Assembly: GCF_041928815.1 (NCBI RefSeq)
Contig: NZ_JBHFEI010000005.1
Span: 62,001 to 126,000, forward strand
DNA length: 64,000 nt
From: JBHFEI01 sp041928815
GTDB taxonomy: Bacteria > Pseudomonadota > Alphaproteobacteria > Rhizobiales > Rhizobiaceae
Reading direction: 5' to 3'
The notes beneath the pieces are model-generated. The model saw nothing but the letters and a program-made list of their open reading frames with translations. It had not been told where the DNA came from and searched no databases. Below are positions 37,251 through 44,466 of this stretch, piece after piece (position 1 is the first letter of the stretch; each line of letters begins with the position of its first letter). The position numbers were made by a program, and so were the translations under genes.

Positions 37251-38276
37251 TCACGCCAGGCGGAGCACGCCTCCCGCCGTCGACGGGGCGCCGGTGGACG
37301 CCCGGACGACGAGGTCACATAAAAGTCTTTCGCGCGCCGGCATCTCGTCCTCGTTGTCGAGATGGCCGCGCAGCCTGTTCCAGATGGTGCGCCCGATCTC
37401 CTCCACGGGCTGCCGGATGGCGGTCAGCGGCGGCTTGACCGCATGCATCCACGAATAGTCGTCGAAACCGAGGACGGAAATGTCGTCGGGAACGATCAGG
37501 CCGTTTTTATTGGCCGAGGCCAGAATGCCGAGCGTCGCGAAGTTGGTAAGAGCGATGAAGGCGGTGGCGAGCCTTTCCCCTTCCATGAACGCGCCGAGCC
37601 GTTCCGCCGCCGTGTCGAAATCGAGGCCGACCTCGATCAGCGTCGGTACCGGCAGGCCAGACCGGGACAGCGCGCCCTCGATCCCCTCGCAGCGCTCGCG
37701 GATGTTCTGCAAGGCCATGGACGAGGCTGCGACGACGAAGCGCCTGTGGCCGAGCGCGACGAGATGTTCGGCCGCCTTGCGTCCGGCATCGACATTGTCG
37801 ACCGTCACGGCATCGCCCGTGAAATTCGCGGGAACGCGGTCGGCGACGACGAAGGGAACGCCGCTGCCGATCAGCAGGTCACGGCTGGAAAAGGCGTCCG
37901 TGCAGGGGATGATGACCACACCGGCCGGGCGCCAGGCGAGAAGGGCCGACAGGCGCCTTGCCTCCTCCTCGGCATCGCCGTGCGAGCTCGCGACGATGAT
38001 GTCGTAACCCTCGTCGCGGACGCTGGTCTCGATCGCCGCGATCAGGCTGGTGAAAAACGGGTTGTTGAGGTCGGGAACGAGCGCGGCGACGATCCGCGCC
38101 TTGCCGGCGCGAAGCTGGGAGGCGGCGCGGTCCGGCTGGTAGCCGAGGTCGCTCGCCGCCTGGCGCACACGCTCGACGAGGTCGGCCTTGACCGCGCGAT
38201 TGCCGCTGAAGACGTTGGAGACGGTGCCGGCTGAAACGCCGGCCCGCTTGGCAACGTCCTTGATCGAGACCACCAT
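37251..38276 (-). CDS. LacI family transcriptional regulator
   Basis: A 341-aa repressor. The N-terminal helix-turn-helix is IKDVAKRAGVSAGTVSNVF with the hinge helix ending GYQPDRAASQL. A periplasmic-binding-like sugar domain follows (IVAALVPDLNNPFFTSLI, VLGFDDYSWMHAVKPPLTAI). It is the first gene on the minus strand upstream of the sugar ABC operon, 142 bp before the binding protein. A palindromic operator pair lies just upstream of its own start, so autoregulation is likely. Confidence 0.94.
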   Translation of the reverse strand: MVVSIKDVAKRAGVSAGTVSNVFSGNRAVKADLVERVRQAASDLGYQPDRAASQLRAGKARIVAALVPDLNNPFFTSLIAAIETSVRDEGYDIIVASSHGDAEEEARRLSALLAWRPAGVVIIPCTDAFSSRDLLIGSGVPFVVADRVPANFTGDAVTVDNVDAGRKAAEHLVALGHRRFVVAASSMALQNIRERCEGIEGALSRSGLPVPTLIEVGLDFDTAAERLGAFMEGERLATAFIALTNFATLGILASANKNGLIVPDDISVLGFDDYSWMHAVKPPLTAIRQPVEEIGRTIWNRLRGHLDNEDEMPARERLLCDLVVRASTGAPSTAGGVLRLA

Positions 38277-38308
38277 GCCGATCCACCCCTCCCAAGGCGT
38301 GCCGAATC

Positions 38309-38338
38309 CTTAAAACGATTTACGAAAAACGTTTTAAG
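38309..38338. promoter_or_regulatory. LacI-type operator pair upstream of the regulator gene
   Basis: A 30-bp dyad with outer arms CTTAAAACG (38309-38317) and CGTTTTAAG (38330-38338). It contains the perfect inner palindrome AAAACGTTTT and an imperfect one, AAAACGATTT, with CG centres 14 bp apart. Central CG dyads are typical of LacI-family operators. It is 33-62 bp upstream of the LacI start. Confidence 0.65.
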
Positions 38339-38737
38339 AGAAGTTTCCCGCGATATCAAGAGAAATCTTTCGCCGGTCTCGGGAGAGAGCGGCGAGGGCG
38401 CACCGCGTCCGTCGCGCGGAGGCGGGTCCCGGATCCTCGAGAAGGACGGCTGAAAGTGGAGGATCTCCTCATCTCCTTGATCGCTACGGGCTGCGGTTGC
38501 CTTGCGCCATGCGATCACCGGACACGAAGGGCGACAGCAGAGCGGCATGCGCCGAGACCCCGGGACATCCGGCCGTTCGCGCAAGCTCGATTGCTGCCAT
38601 GGGCAACGGCCATCCCCGGCCCGCCGCCGGGCCCCACCCGCGCATGTCTCGCCACCGACGCGGCGCCGCCTGCCAACCGCCCGAATGATCGCGACCGCCT
38701 TATGAGGCCTTGCCGGCGATCTCGATATCCGCTATTG
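38339..38737. other. intergenic region between LacI and ars operon
   Basis: These 399 bp between the divergent LacI and ArsR genes show only short overlapping frames with no ribosome-binding sites or domains. The right end, just before the ArsR operator, becomes AT-rich, as expected for the ars promoter. Confidence 0.5.
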
Positions 38738-38765
38738 ATTTCGAAATTTCAATGATTGTAGAAAT
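38738..38765. promoter_or_regulatory. ArsR operator abutting the start codon
   Basis: Perfect palindrome ATTTCGAAAT (38738-38747) overlaps an inverted repeat ATTTC-N10-GAAAT (38746-38750 and 38761-38765). The second arm touches the ATG of the regulator gene. AT-rich dyads of this type are typical ArsR/SmtB sites, and arsenite would release the repressor. Confidence 0.6.
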
Positions 38766-39596
38766 ATGGAAGAGCATCAGGCACTCGCATCCTTCTCAGC
38801 CCTCTCCCAGGAGACCCGCCTCAGGGTCGTGCGGATGCTGGTCGTCGCCGGAGCCGGGGGCATGACCGCAGGGAACATCGCGGCGAAGGCCGGGACCTCT
38901 CCGTCGAACATATCGTTTCACCTGAAGGAACTGGAACGGGCGGGGCTCGTCCGCCAGCAGCGCGAATCCCGATCCATCATCTACATGGCCCGTTTCGAAG
39001 GACTGAGCGGCCTGGTGCGCTTCCTTCTGGAGGACTGTTGCGGTGGCCATCCCGAGATCTGCGAGCCGGTGGGATCGGTCGTCTGCCGCCCTCCCGCCCC
39101 TGGGACGGACGCGGCAGGGCGGCCGTCTCGCCCGGCCGGAGCCGGTCGCCGCGCCGGCGCTCCGCTGGCGATGGAGCCGATCCGCGGCGACGACGACCGG
39201 CTGCGCGCGGCGCTTGCCGCTGCCTCCCTTCCCCTCGACGACCTCACGGAGCCGGGCAGACAGGTCTTCCGGTTCACGGCGAACGGTCGGACGGTCGGAT
39301 TTGGCGGGCTGGAAACACTTGGCGCCTGCGCGCTGCTTCGCTCCTTCGTCGTCTCCGAAGACCAGAGGGGACGGGGCTATGGCGCGACGATTGCGCGCAT
39401 GCTGCTCGGCAGGGCCCGAGACGCCGGTGGGGAGGCCGTCTACCTGATGACGGAATCAGCCGTCGGCTTCTTCGAGAGGCTTGGATTTCGGGTCACGTCG
39501 CGAGACATGGCACCGGCCGCGATCCTCGCGACGCGTCAGGCGTCAGGCCTGTGCCCGGCCTCCGCCACGATCATGGTGAAGGATGTCGCGGCATGA
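38766..39596 (+). CDS. arsR: ArsR regulator fused to a GNAT (ArsN2-like) acetyltransferase
   Basis: A 276-aa two-domain protein. Residues 1-95 are an ArsR winged helix (LKELERAGLVRQQRESRSIIY). Cys91, Cys92 and Cys99 form a C-terminal CC-x6-C cluster resembling the As(III) site of the Acidithiobacillus/Agrobacterium type ArsR; Cys107 is extra. A Pro/Ala linker (about 108-135) leads to a GNAT domain with LLRSFVVSEDQRGRGYGATI (acetyl-CoA loop) and FFERLGFRVTSRD. This domain resembles ArsN2 proteins found in arsenic operons. No Shine-Dalgarno precedes the ATG. Its stop overlaps the aquaporin start. Confidence 0.9.
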   Translation: MEEHQALASFSALSQETRLRVVRMLVVAGAGGMTAGNIAAKAGTSPSNISFHLKELERAGLVRQQRESRSIIYMARFEGLSGLVRFLLEDCCGGHPEICEPVGSVVCRPPAPGTDAAGRPSRPAGAGRRAGAPLAMEPIRGDDDRLRAALAAASLPLDDLTEPGRQVFRFTANGRTVGFGGLETLGACALLRSFVVSEDQRGRGYGATIARMLLGRARDAGGEAVYLMTESAVGFFERLGFRVTSRDMAPAAILATRQASGLCPASATIMVKDVAA

Positions 39597-40306
39597 AGGG
39601 TCCGGCCTTCCCGCTGTCGCGCCGTCTCGGCGCCGAGGCCCTCGGCACCCTGATCCTCGTCGCCACTGTCGTCGGCTCCGGCATCATGGCCGACCGGCTG
39701 ACCGACGACGCGGCGCTGGTCCTGCTGGGCAACACGGTGGCGACGGCGGCGATGCTCGTCGTGCTGATCGCGACGCTCGGACCGGTCTCCGGTGCGCATT
39801 TCAATCCCGTGGTGTCTCTGGTCTTCGCACTTCGCCGCGACCTCGAAGGCCGTGCGGCACTGGCCTACGGCCTCGCGCAGATCGTCGGCGGGATCGCCGG
39901 CACGCTGCTGGCGCATGCGATGTTCGAAATGCCCCTGATGCAGGTGTCGACGACGATCCGCATCGGCGGCGGCCAGTGGCTTGCCGAGGCGGTCGCCACC
40001 TTCGGCCTGATCTTCGTCGTCCTTGCCGGCCTCCGTTTCCGGCCTCAGGCGATCTCCGGCCTTGTCGGCCTCTACATCACCGCCGCCTACTGGTTCACCG
40101 CCTCGACCGCGTTTGCCAACCCCGCCGTGGCGATCGCCCGCGCCGCCTCCGACACGTTCGCGGGCATCCGCCCCGCCGACCTGCCGGGCTTCCTCCTCGC
40201 CGAAACCGTCGGCGCGCTTCTGGCGCTGGCGGTGGCCGGATGGATGCTGGTGGAGCCGGCGCCGATCGCCCGTCGGGATCGCTCGGATACGCCCGCACCG
40301 CTGTAG
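39593..40306 (+). CDS. aqpS: MIP family aquaglyceroporin, arsenite channel AqpS
   Basis: A 237-aa major intrinsic protein with six membrane segments. The two pore motifs are NPV (GAHFNPVVSL) and NPA (FANPAVAIARAAS), so the first deviates from the standard NPA. In Sinorhizobium an AqpS in an ars operon replaces the ArsB pump by letting arsenite flow out after ArsC reduces arsenate. No arsB or acr3 is nearby, supporting that role here. The ATGA overlap couples it to the ArsR fusion gene. Confidence 0.92.
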   Translation: MKGPAFPLSRRLGAEALGTLILVATVVGSGIMADRLTDDAALVLLGNTVATAAMLVVLIATLGPVSGAHFNPVVSLVFALRRDLEGRAALAYGLAQIVGGIAGTLLAHAMFEMPLMQVSTTIRIGGGQWLAEAVATFGLIFVVLAGLRFRPQAISGLVGLYITAAYWFTASTAFANPAVAIARAASDTFAGIRPADLPGFLLAETVGALLALAVAGWMLVEPAPIARRDRSDTPAPL

Positions 40307-40393
40307 GTCTTTGTTTCTATGCCAGTCTCGCAAAGCCCCTGCACAGGTTCGCGAGAGAGGCTGTCGATCCCTCCCGCACCCGGAACCCGGCCC

Positions 40394-40816
40394 ATGACCG
40401 TCACGATCTACCACAACCCCGCCTGCGGAACCTCGCGCAATGCGCTGGCGCTGATCCGTCATGCCGGGTTCGAGCCGACCATTGTCGACTACCTGCAGAC
40501 GCCGCCGTCACGGGAGGAACTGGTGCGACTGATCGCCGACGCCGGACTGACCGTGCGCCAGGCGATCCGCGAGAAGGGCACGCCCTTTGCCGAAAAAGGC
40601 CTCGACGATCCGTCGCTTGCCGATGACCAGTTGCTCGACGCCATGCTGGCCATGCCGATCCTGATCAATCGTCCCTTCGTGGTTTCACCGCTCGGCACGA
40701 GGCTTGCCCGGCCGTCCGAGACGGTCATCGACATCCTGCCTGAGACGTTCAAGGGCGCCTTTGCCAAGGAGGACGGCGAGGTCGTTCTCGATGCGGAGGG
40801 AAAGCCCCTTCGCTGA
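40394..40816 (+). CDS. arsC: arsenate reductase (glutaredoxin-dependent)
   Basis: A 140-aa ArsC of the E. coli type, reducing arsenate to arsenite. The catalytic loop is HNPACGTSRN with Cys11 and a nearby Arg. LINRPFVVSPLGTRLARPSE carries the downstream arginines that bind the oxyanion. The ATG 87 bp after aqpS gives the family N-terminus MTVTIYHNPACG. It completes an arsR-aqpS-arsC operon with no arsH in view. Confidence 0.95.
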   Translation: MTVTIYHNPACGTSRNALALIRHAGFEPTIVDYLQTPPSREELVRLIADAGLTVRQAIREKGTPFAEKGLDDPSLADDQLLDAMLAMPILINRPFVVSPLGTRLARPSETVIDILPETFKGAFAKEDGEVVLDAEGKPLR

Positions 40817-41153
40817 TCCGCCCGCCAGAATCCGGGCCATCGCGGGCACTTGCAAGAACCCGGATTTCCGGAGTTCGGCTTTTGGATACTCAATAATTTG
40901 CCAAGTGTGACCCCCCCGAAATCGGGCTTTGCGGAGGCGTACGTCCTTCTTTCAAAGGCGGGCGGAAGTGATCCGGCCGGCCACGACGCCCCGTAGGTTT
41001 GGCAGCGTCCCTTCGACCTCTTCGCCCAATCCTGAAGCAATTCTGAGGGGTTTCGGCGGAGCCACCGCCCCGCGCGACGCGTCGGGATCTTCGGTCTCCC
41101 TCCAGCCCCATCCGTCTCGCCATCCCGTGACGTTCGATGCGCCTTCCGGTGCC
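40817..41153. other. intergenic region after arsC
   Basis: These 337 bp lie between the convergent arsC and BA14K genes. A loose inverted repeat AATCCGGG (40829) / CCCGGATT (40859) and a compact CCCGAAATCGGG followed by CTTT (40915) could help end transcription, but neither is a good intrinsic terminator. No gene is seen. Confidence 0.45.
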
Positions 41154-41858
41154 TCAGTCAATCAGGCAAGGCCGGCGCTCGCCGCTGTAGCTGCGATACG
41201 TATTGTCGGATGCGCGGTAGGAGGCGTATCGGCGGCGGCATCGGTCGATGGTCTCTTCACTGATGAACCCGGCCATAGTCGCGTCGCCATCGACGTTGAC
41301 GATGGCGCCGTCTGGGCTGAAATCAGCGGGAGCATCCGCTGCCGTCGCCATCGCGATCTCCAGGAACGGCGACACGCACGGACGGATCTCGCCGCGATAG
41401 CTGCGATAGGTATTGTCGTCCGGCCGGTAGGAACGGTAGCGCCGCTCGCACCAGGCGACATGTTCCGCCCTGTAGACCGCCATCGCGTCACCATCATCCG
41501 TTATTCCTTGTGAAACCGAACCGGTCGTGTCGCCGTCGATCTCGGAGATCTCGATCGCAGCCGTTTGCCTTGTGTCGCTCACGGAGGAGGGGGCGGTCGC
41601 GGTTTCGATGCTTTCCCTTGAGATGTGGGCCGGCGTGCTGACGACCGGCGCCGGCAGCGGCCGTGCGGGCAGGCGTTCGAAATCCTGGCTGTCCGGATCG
41701 ACCGGGCGTGGCGTGGACGGCCACAATTGGGCAAGATCGATGCTTTCGAGCGCCGCACGCGGCGGCTTCGCCATCAGCGTCGTCGCGCTGAAGAAGCCTG
41801 CCGCGAAAAGCGCCGTCGACGCGTAGATGCCAAGGCTGATCCAGAAGACGGGCTTCAT
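41154..41858 (-). CDS. BA14K family protein with two BA14K motifs
   Basis: A 234-aa membrane-anchored or secreted protein. An N-terminal hydrophobic segment (MKPVFWISLGIYASTALFAA) is followed by a Pro/Ser/Thr-rich linker. Two copies of the BA14K motif follow: HVAWCERRYRSYRPDDNTYR with an RPC ending, and IDRCRRRYASYRASDNTYR with an RRPC ending. Each has paired cysteines. The prototype is the Brucella 14-kDa immunoreactive lectin-like protein, which has one motif. GGGAGAA precedes the chosen ATG. Confidence 0.88.
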   Translation of the reverse strand: MKPVFWISLGIYASTALFAAGFFSATTLMAKPPRAALESIDLAQLWPSTPRPVDPDSQDFERLPARPLPAPVVSTPAHISRESIETATAPSSVSDTRQTAAIEISEIDGDTTGSVSQGITDDGDAMAVYRAEHVAWCERRYRSYRPDDNTYRSYRGEIRPCVSPFLEIAMATAADAPADFSPDGAIVNVDGDATMAGFISEETIDRCRRRYASYRASDNTYRSYSGERRPCLID

Positions 41859-42039
41859 CGCCGGTTTCTCCCGTATGTGGCTGCAAGACCGAAATGCCCG
41901 TTGTCGCGGGCGTGTCGGCTCGGGAAGCGGGTCCAGGGTAAGCCATGCGGGGAACGACGGACAGGCCAGCCGCAGGCGAGGTCTGCCCGGTAACGCCGTG
42001 ATCGCGGCCAAGGTTCCGATGCGGGAACGGCACGCCTGC

Positions 42040-42777
42040 TCAGGGGGCCTTGACCATGGTGCCGCCGCCGCTCGCCTGGTCCGTCGGGAAGACCTCGATG
42101 CGCGCCACATCGACATGCGGCGGCAGGTCGATCACGTCGCCGACGATGCGGGCGATGTCCTCGGGCTGGATCGGGCGATAGCCGTCATAGAGGACGGCGC
42201 TGGCCTGGTTGTCCGGGATCGCGCTGCGATAGAGCGCGGTCTGGACGCGGCCGGGCGCAATTTCGGTCACCCGCACCGACGTGCCGAGAAGGTCGCAGCG
42301 AAGATTGTCGCAGAACAGGCTGAGGCCCGCCTTGGAAGGACCGTAGACGCCCATGGTCGGGTAGGCCGAAAGGCCGGCGATGGAGCCGACATAGAGGAGA
42401 TGGCCGCGCCGTCGCTCCACCATGCCCGGGAGCAGGAGGCGGGTCAGATGCATCGGCGCCTTCAGGTTGACGTCGATCATCGCGTCGATCTCTGCCGGGT
42501 CGACCTCATGGAAGGCGGCGCGGGACGAGAGGATGCCGGCATTGTTGACGAGGACGTCGACCGCGACGCCGGCAAGGGCGGCCGCGATCGCTGCCGTGTC
42601 GCGGACGTCCGCCTTGACGGGAACCGCGCCGAATGCCCGGTGGAGATGGTCGAGTCCCGCCGCATCGCGGCCGATGGCGTAGACGGCCATTCCGCGACGC
42701 CTGAGGACCGGCACCACGGCTTGGCCGATGCCGCTGGTGGCGCCGGTGACGACGGCGATGCGATCCGCGTCAGACAT
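42040..42777 (-). CDS. SDR family oxidoreductase
   Basis: A 245-aa short-chain dehydrogenase. Cofactor motif VVTGATSGIGQAVV and LVNNAGILS are present. Active-site Ser is in YVGSIAGLSA and Tyr-x-x-x-Lys in VYGPSKAGLS. The C-terminus matches NADP-dependent serine/3-hydroxy acid dehydrogenase-like SDRs (IAPGRVQTALYR, QPEDIARIV), an inference. The start at 42777 overlaps the upstream SDR gene by 8 bp. Confidence 0.88.
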   Translation of the reverse strand: MSDADRIAVVTGATSGIGQAVVPVLRRRGMAVYAIGRDAAGLDHLHRAFGAVPVKADVRDTAAIAAALAGVAVDVLVNNAGILSSRAAFHEVDPAEIDAMIDVNLKAPMHLTRLLLPGMVERRRGHLLYVGSIAGLSAYPTMGVYGPSKAGLSLFCDNLRCDLLGTSVRVTEIAPGRVQTALYRSAIPDNQASAVLYDGYRPIQPEDIARIVGDVIDLPPHVDVARIEVFPTDQASGGGTMVKAP

Positions 42778-43519
42778 AGATGTATCCCCCGCTGACGACG
42801 ACGTTCTCGCCGGTCGCATAGGTGTTGCGGCTCGAGGCCATCATCACGATCCATTCGGCCATCTCCGCCGGTTCCGCCGCGCGGCCGAGCGCGCTCGCTC
42901 TCGCGAGTTCCGGCAGGAAGCCGAGCTCCTTCGCTCGCTCCGTGGCGAAGCCCGCAGGTGCGACCGAATTGACGAGGATCTGGTCCTTCGCGCATTCCTG
43001 GGCAAAGGATTTCGTCAGGCTGACGACCGCCGCCTTGGTCGCGGCATAATGCGCGTTCTGGGGATGCGCCTTGAAGGCGTCGACCGAGGTGACGTTGACG
43101 ATGCGGCCCGTCACCGCCGGCGGCGCGACATGCCGGCGCATGTGGCGCACGGCGGCGACCATCATGTGGTAGGTGCCCTTGATGTTGATGGCGTTTTCGA
43201 GGTCCCACTCGTCGTCGGTGATGTCGAGGATGGGCGCGCGCGGATAGATCGCGGCGCTGTTGACGAGCGCGTGGATGCGGCCGAGCGTCGCCGCGACCGC
43301 CTCGAAGGCCGGATGCGCCGTCTCCGCCCGCGAGATGTCCGCGGCCGCGGTCGCGACCGTCGCGCCGAGCGCGGAAAGTTCGGCGGCGGCGGCTTCGAGC
43401 AGCCCCGCGTTCCTGTCGATCAGGCCGATCCCGGCTGCGCCACGCGCGATCATCAGCCGTGCCGTGGCAAGCCCCAAGCCCGAGGCGCCGCCGACGATGA
43501 CGACGGTCTGGTCCTTCAT
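42770..43519 (-). CDS. SDR family oxidoreductase
   Basis: A 249-aa classical SDR. VIVGGASGLGLATARL and LVNSAAIYP replace the usual TGxxxGxG and NNAG. Active-site Ser is in NVTSVDAFKA and Tyr-x-x-x-Lys in HYAATKAAVV. It ends GENVVVSGGYIYV. LIDRNAG after strand 2 suggests NAD. It is divergent from the GntR gene, and its promoter carries a candidate GntR site. Confidence 0.88.
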   Translation of the reverse strand: MKDQTVVIVGGASGLGLATARLMIARGAAGIGLIDRNAGLLEAAAAELSALGATVATAAADISRAETAHPAFEAVAATLGRIHALVNSAAIYPRAPILDITDDEWDLENAINIKGTYHMMVAAVRHMRRHVAPPAVTGRIVNVTSVDAFKAHPQNAHYAATKAAVVSLTKSFAQECAKDQILVNSVAPAGFATERAKELGFLPELARASALGRAAEPAEMAEWIVMMASSRNTYATGENVVVSGGYIYV

Positions 43520-43549
43520 GATCGTTCTCCCAGCAAGGACAGAGAGTAG

Positions 43550-43577
43550 AATTTATCTGTTATCACTTATATGCCAA
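43550..43577 (-). promoter_or_regulatory. promoter and GntR-like operator of the SDR pair
   Basis: On the minus strand, TTGGCA (43577-43572) and TAAATT (43555-43550) with 16-bp spacing form a candidate promoter. TATCACTTAT (43561-43570), the same 10-mer as at the hyuA promoter, lies between the two boxes. Confidence 0.45.
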
Positions 43578-43663
43578 GTTTTATCAGTGCAAGCCGCCCC
43601 GTCCGGATGCCGGTAATTTTGGCGGGCGGCAACGGCGCTCCCTTCCGCGCCGACGGCAAGTCC

Positions 43664-43679
43664 TGTATGATATATGACA
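43664..43679 (+). promoter_or_regulatory. candidate operator and -10 region of the GntR gene
   Basis: TGTATGATATATGACA has the dyad TGT-N3-ATAT-N3-ACA and includes a -10-like TATGAT, 33 bp upstream of the GntR start. Thirteen of 18 bases align with the hyuA promoter site. A -35 box is not clear. Confidence 0.4.
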
Positions 43680-43711
43680 AGTGCAAACCTCTCCCATGGA
43701 GCACAAGGGCG

Positions 43712-44443
43712 ATGTCGGTGATCACGCAGCGCGGCAACCTGGCCGAGATCGTCGTCGCAAGGCTCGTCGAGCGGATCGATTCCGGCCTCTACGCCGCCGG
43801 CGAGAAGATCCCGTCCAGCGCCGAGCTCTGCGCCGAGTTCGGCGTCTCGCGCACCGTGATCCGCGAGGCGCTGACCTCGCTGAAGGTCGCCGGCCGGGTC
43901 ACGGCGCGGCAGGGCGCCGGCGTCTACGTGACGGAGCGCGACACCCGGGCGCTTCACTACGACGCCGGGCGGATCGACGACATCCGCTCCGCGATGGAGA
44001 TCCTCGAACTGCGCCTCGGGGTCGAGATGCAGTCCGTCGCGCTCGCCGCGCAACGCCGCACGCCGGAGGCGCTCGCCGACATCGCCCGCGCCTATGACCG
44101 GCTGGAAAGCCTGGACGGCGGCGACGCCGAGACGGAGGCGCTGGCCGACTTCGACTTCCACCTGGCGATCGCCCGGGCGACGCGCAACCCGCATTTCCCG
44201 CGCTTCCTCGAGGCGGTGATGGGCGAAATCAGCCTCGACCTCGTGATGAAGCATCGCCTGTCCGGCCGCGCCCCGGCGGCCTACCGCAAAAGGATCGGCA
44301 GGGAACACGCCGCGCTGCTGGCGGCGATCACCCAGGGCGACGCGAAGGCGGCGCGCCAGACCCTCGTCGCCCATCTGGAGGAGAGCCTCACCCGCTATCG
44401 CCATATGCTCGAAGCCCCGGCGGCGGCCGACGGCCGCGACTGA
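43712..44443 (+). CDS. GntR family regulator, FadR/FCD subfamily
   Basis: A 243-aa regulator. The N-terminal winged helix includes GEKIPSSAELCAEFGVSRT and VTARQGAGVYV. The C-terminal FCD domain has LADFDFHLAIARATRNPHF and a later EHAALLAAITQGD, carrying the Asp and His residues that bind metal in this family. FCD ligands are usually carboxylic acids. The ATG at 43712 is preferred; the frame is open further upstream without homology. It is flanked by the catabolic genes it probably controls. Confidence 0.93.
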   Translation: MSVITQRGNLAEIVVARLVERIDSGLYAAGEKIPSSAELCAEFGVSRTVIREALTSLKVAGRVTARQGAGVYVTERDTRALHYDAGRIDDIRSAMEILELRLGVEMQSVALAAQRRTPEALADIARAYDRLESLDGGDAETEALADFDFHLAIARATRNPHFPRFLEAVMGEISLDLVMKHRLSGRAPAAYRKRIGREHAALLAAITQGDAKAARQTLVAHLEESLTRYRHMLEAPAAADGRD

Positions 44444-44466
44444 GGCGCCGTCGCGCCGCACGACCG

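Noticed and set aside
38456..38755. short plus-strand frames before arsR
   Set aside because: Start codons lack ribosome-binding sites and the translations look random.
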